NCBI RefSeq assembly: GCF_030056815.1
Contig: NZ_JASHKR010000019.1
Span: 40,219 to 104,218 of the forward strand
Direction: 5' to 3'
From: Rhodococcus sp. IEGM 1379
Lineage (GTDB): Bacteria > Actinomycetota > Actinomycetes > Mycobacteriales > Mycobacteriaceae
DNA: 64,000 nt
This document shows, piece after piece, positions 63,817-64,000 of the stretch; positions within the stretch are counted from its first letter, which is position 1, and each line of letters opens with the position of its first letter. The notes under the pieces are model-generated. The model was not told the DNA's origin. It worked only from the letters and a program-made list of their open reading frames with translations, and made no database searches. A program made the position numbers and the translations under genes.

Positions 63817-64000
63817 GGAGAATTACCTCGTTGCAAGACTGAGCCCGCAGGCTGTTTTCCCCTGTCCGGGATTACCGCAGACGGGAGTTGTTCCCTTTAC
63901 TCGTATCACGAAAATCCACGCCGTAGCGGCCAATCCCGCTAAGTGCAATACCGTTCAGTTAGTGGCTAGAATGGTGAATACCGGTGAATGAGTGGGCTGC
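63817..64000. other. Promoter region of the minus-strand operon
   Basis: No complete gene is seen. The stretch holds the promoter of the dehydrogenase gene and possibly the upstream region of a gene beyond the window. The KstR2-type motif was looked for by eye and not found. Confidence 0.4.

Overview
The window is a high-GC actinobacterial chromosome segment, most likely Rhodococcus (R. erythropolis/qingshengii group). This rests on protein-level resemblance and on gene order: aspartate aminotransferase, dnaX, methyltransferase/FAD-oxidoreductase pair, SRPBCC protein, N-acetylmuramoyl amidase, YbaB and recR follow the Mycobacterium Rv3722c-Rv3715c neighbourhood, with extra genes inserted. No IS element, prophage or CRISPR array was seen.

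Left part (1-25 kb): housekeeping and small regulatory units. These are tyrA; tadA with its partner; CsbD; tRNA-Ser(CGA) with a strong terminator; YceI; a DUF202 pair; a sterol-desaturase-family hydroxylase divergent from a cysteine-free Rrf2 regulator; a GGDEF cyclase; a TetR regulator with two tandem operators before an MMPL transporter; a heterodimeric ABC exporter; and a broken GPP34 gene carrying a short inverted copy of the neighbouring ABC gene. A wobble-base group follows: tgt, a YhhQ-type queuosine-precursor transporter and, 3 kb on, gluQRS. Other genes here are two low-complexity membrane proteins, a stand-alone EAL protein, a Cys-cluster/pentapeptide protein and an OmpR-type regulator with a degenerate receiver.

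Middle (25-44 kb): tRNA-Ser(GGA), SRP RNA, aspC, a GT87 mannosyltransferase, an HhH-GPD protein, an ammonium transporter, dnaX, a remnant of a sugar-binding protein, fadA-fadB behind a KstR-type operator, a 10-methyl-fatty-acid-synthase-like pair, a small WXG100-like protein with a DUF1023 hydrolase, amidase, YbaB, recR, and a TetR/MFS unit separated by a perfect 20-bp inverted repeat.

Right part (45.7-63.8 kb): one large catabolic cluster. A KstR2-like TetR repressor diverges from a 13-gene plus-strand run whose promoter region carries a perfect match to the KstR2 operator consensus; a two-gene minus-strand operon converges on it across a hairpin. Together they encode a FadD17-like CoA ligase, a FadE26/27-type dehydrogenase pair, two fused FadE34-type dehydrogenases, MaoC-type hydratases, a DUF35 protein, an Ltp-type aldolase, a thiolase, three SDRs (one Hsd4A-like) and an MDR-type oxidoreductase. 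This looks like beta-oxidation of a steroid-like side chain ending in retro-aldol cleavage. The oddest member is a DegT-family PLP protein whose Schiff-base lysine is replaced by histidine, as in the sugar 3-dehydratases ColD and E1. No steroid-ring genes lie in the window, so the substrate is unknown. This cluster is the best candidate for an undescribed system.
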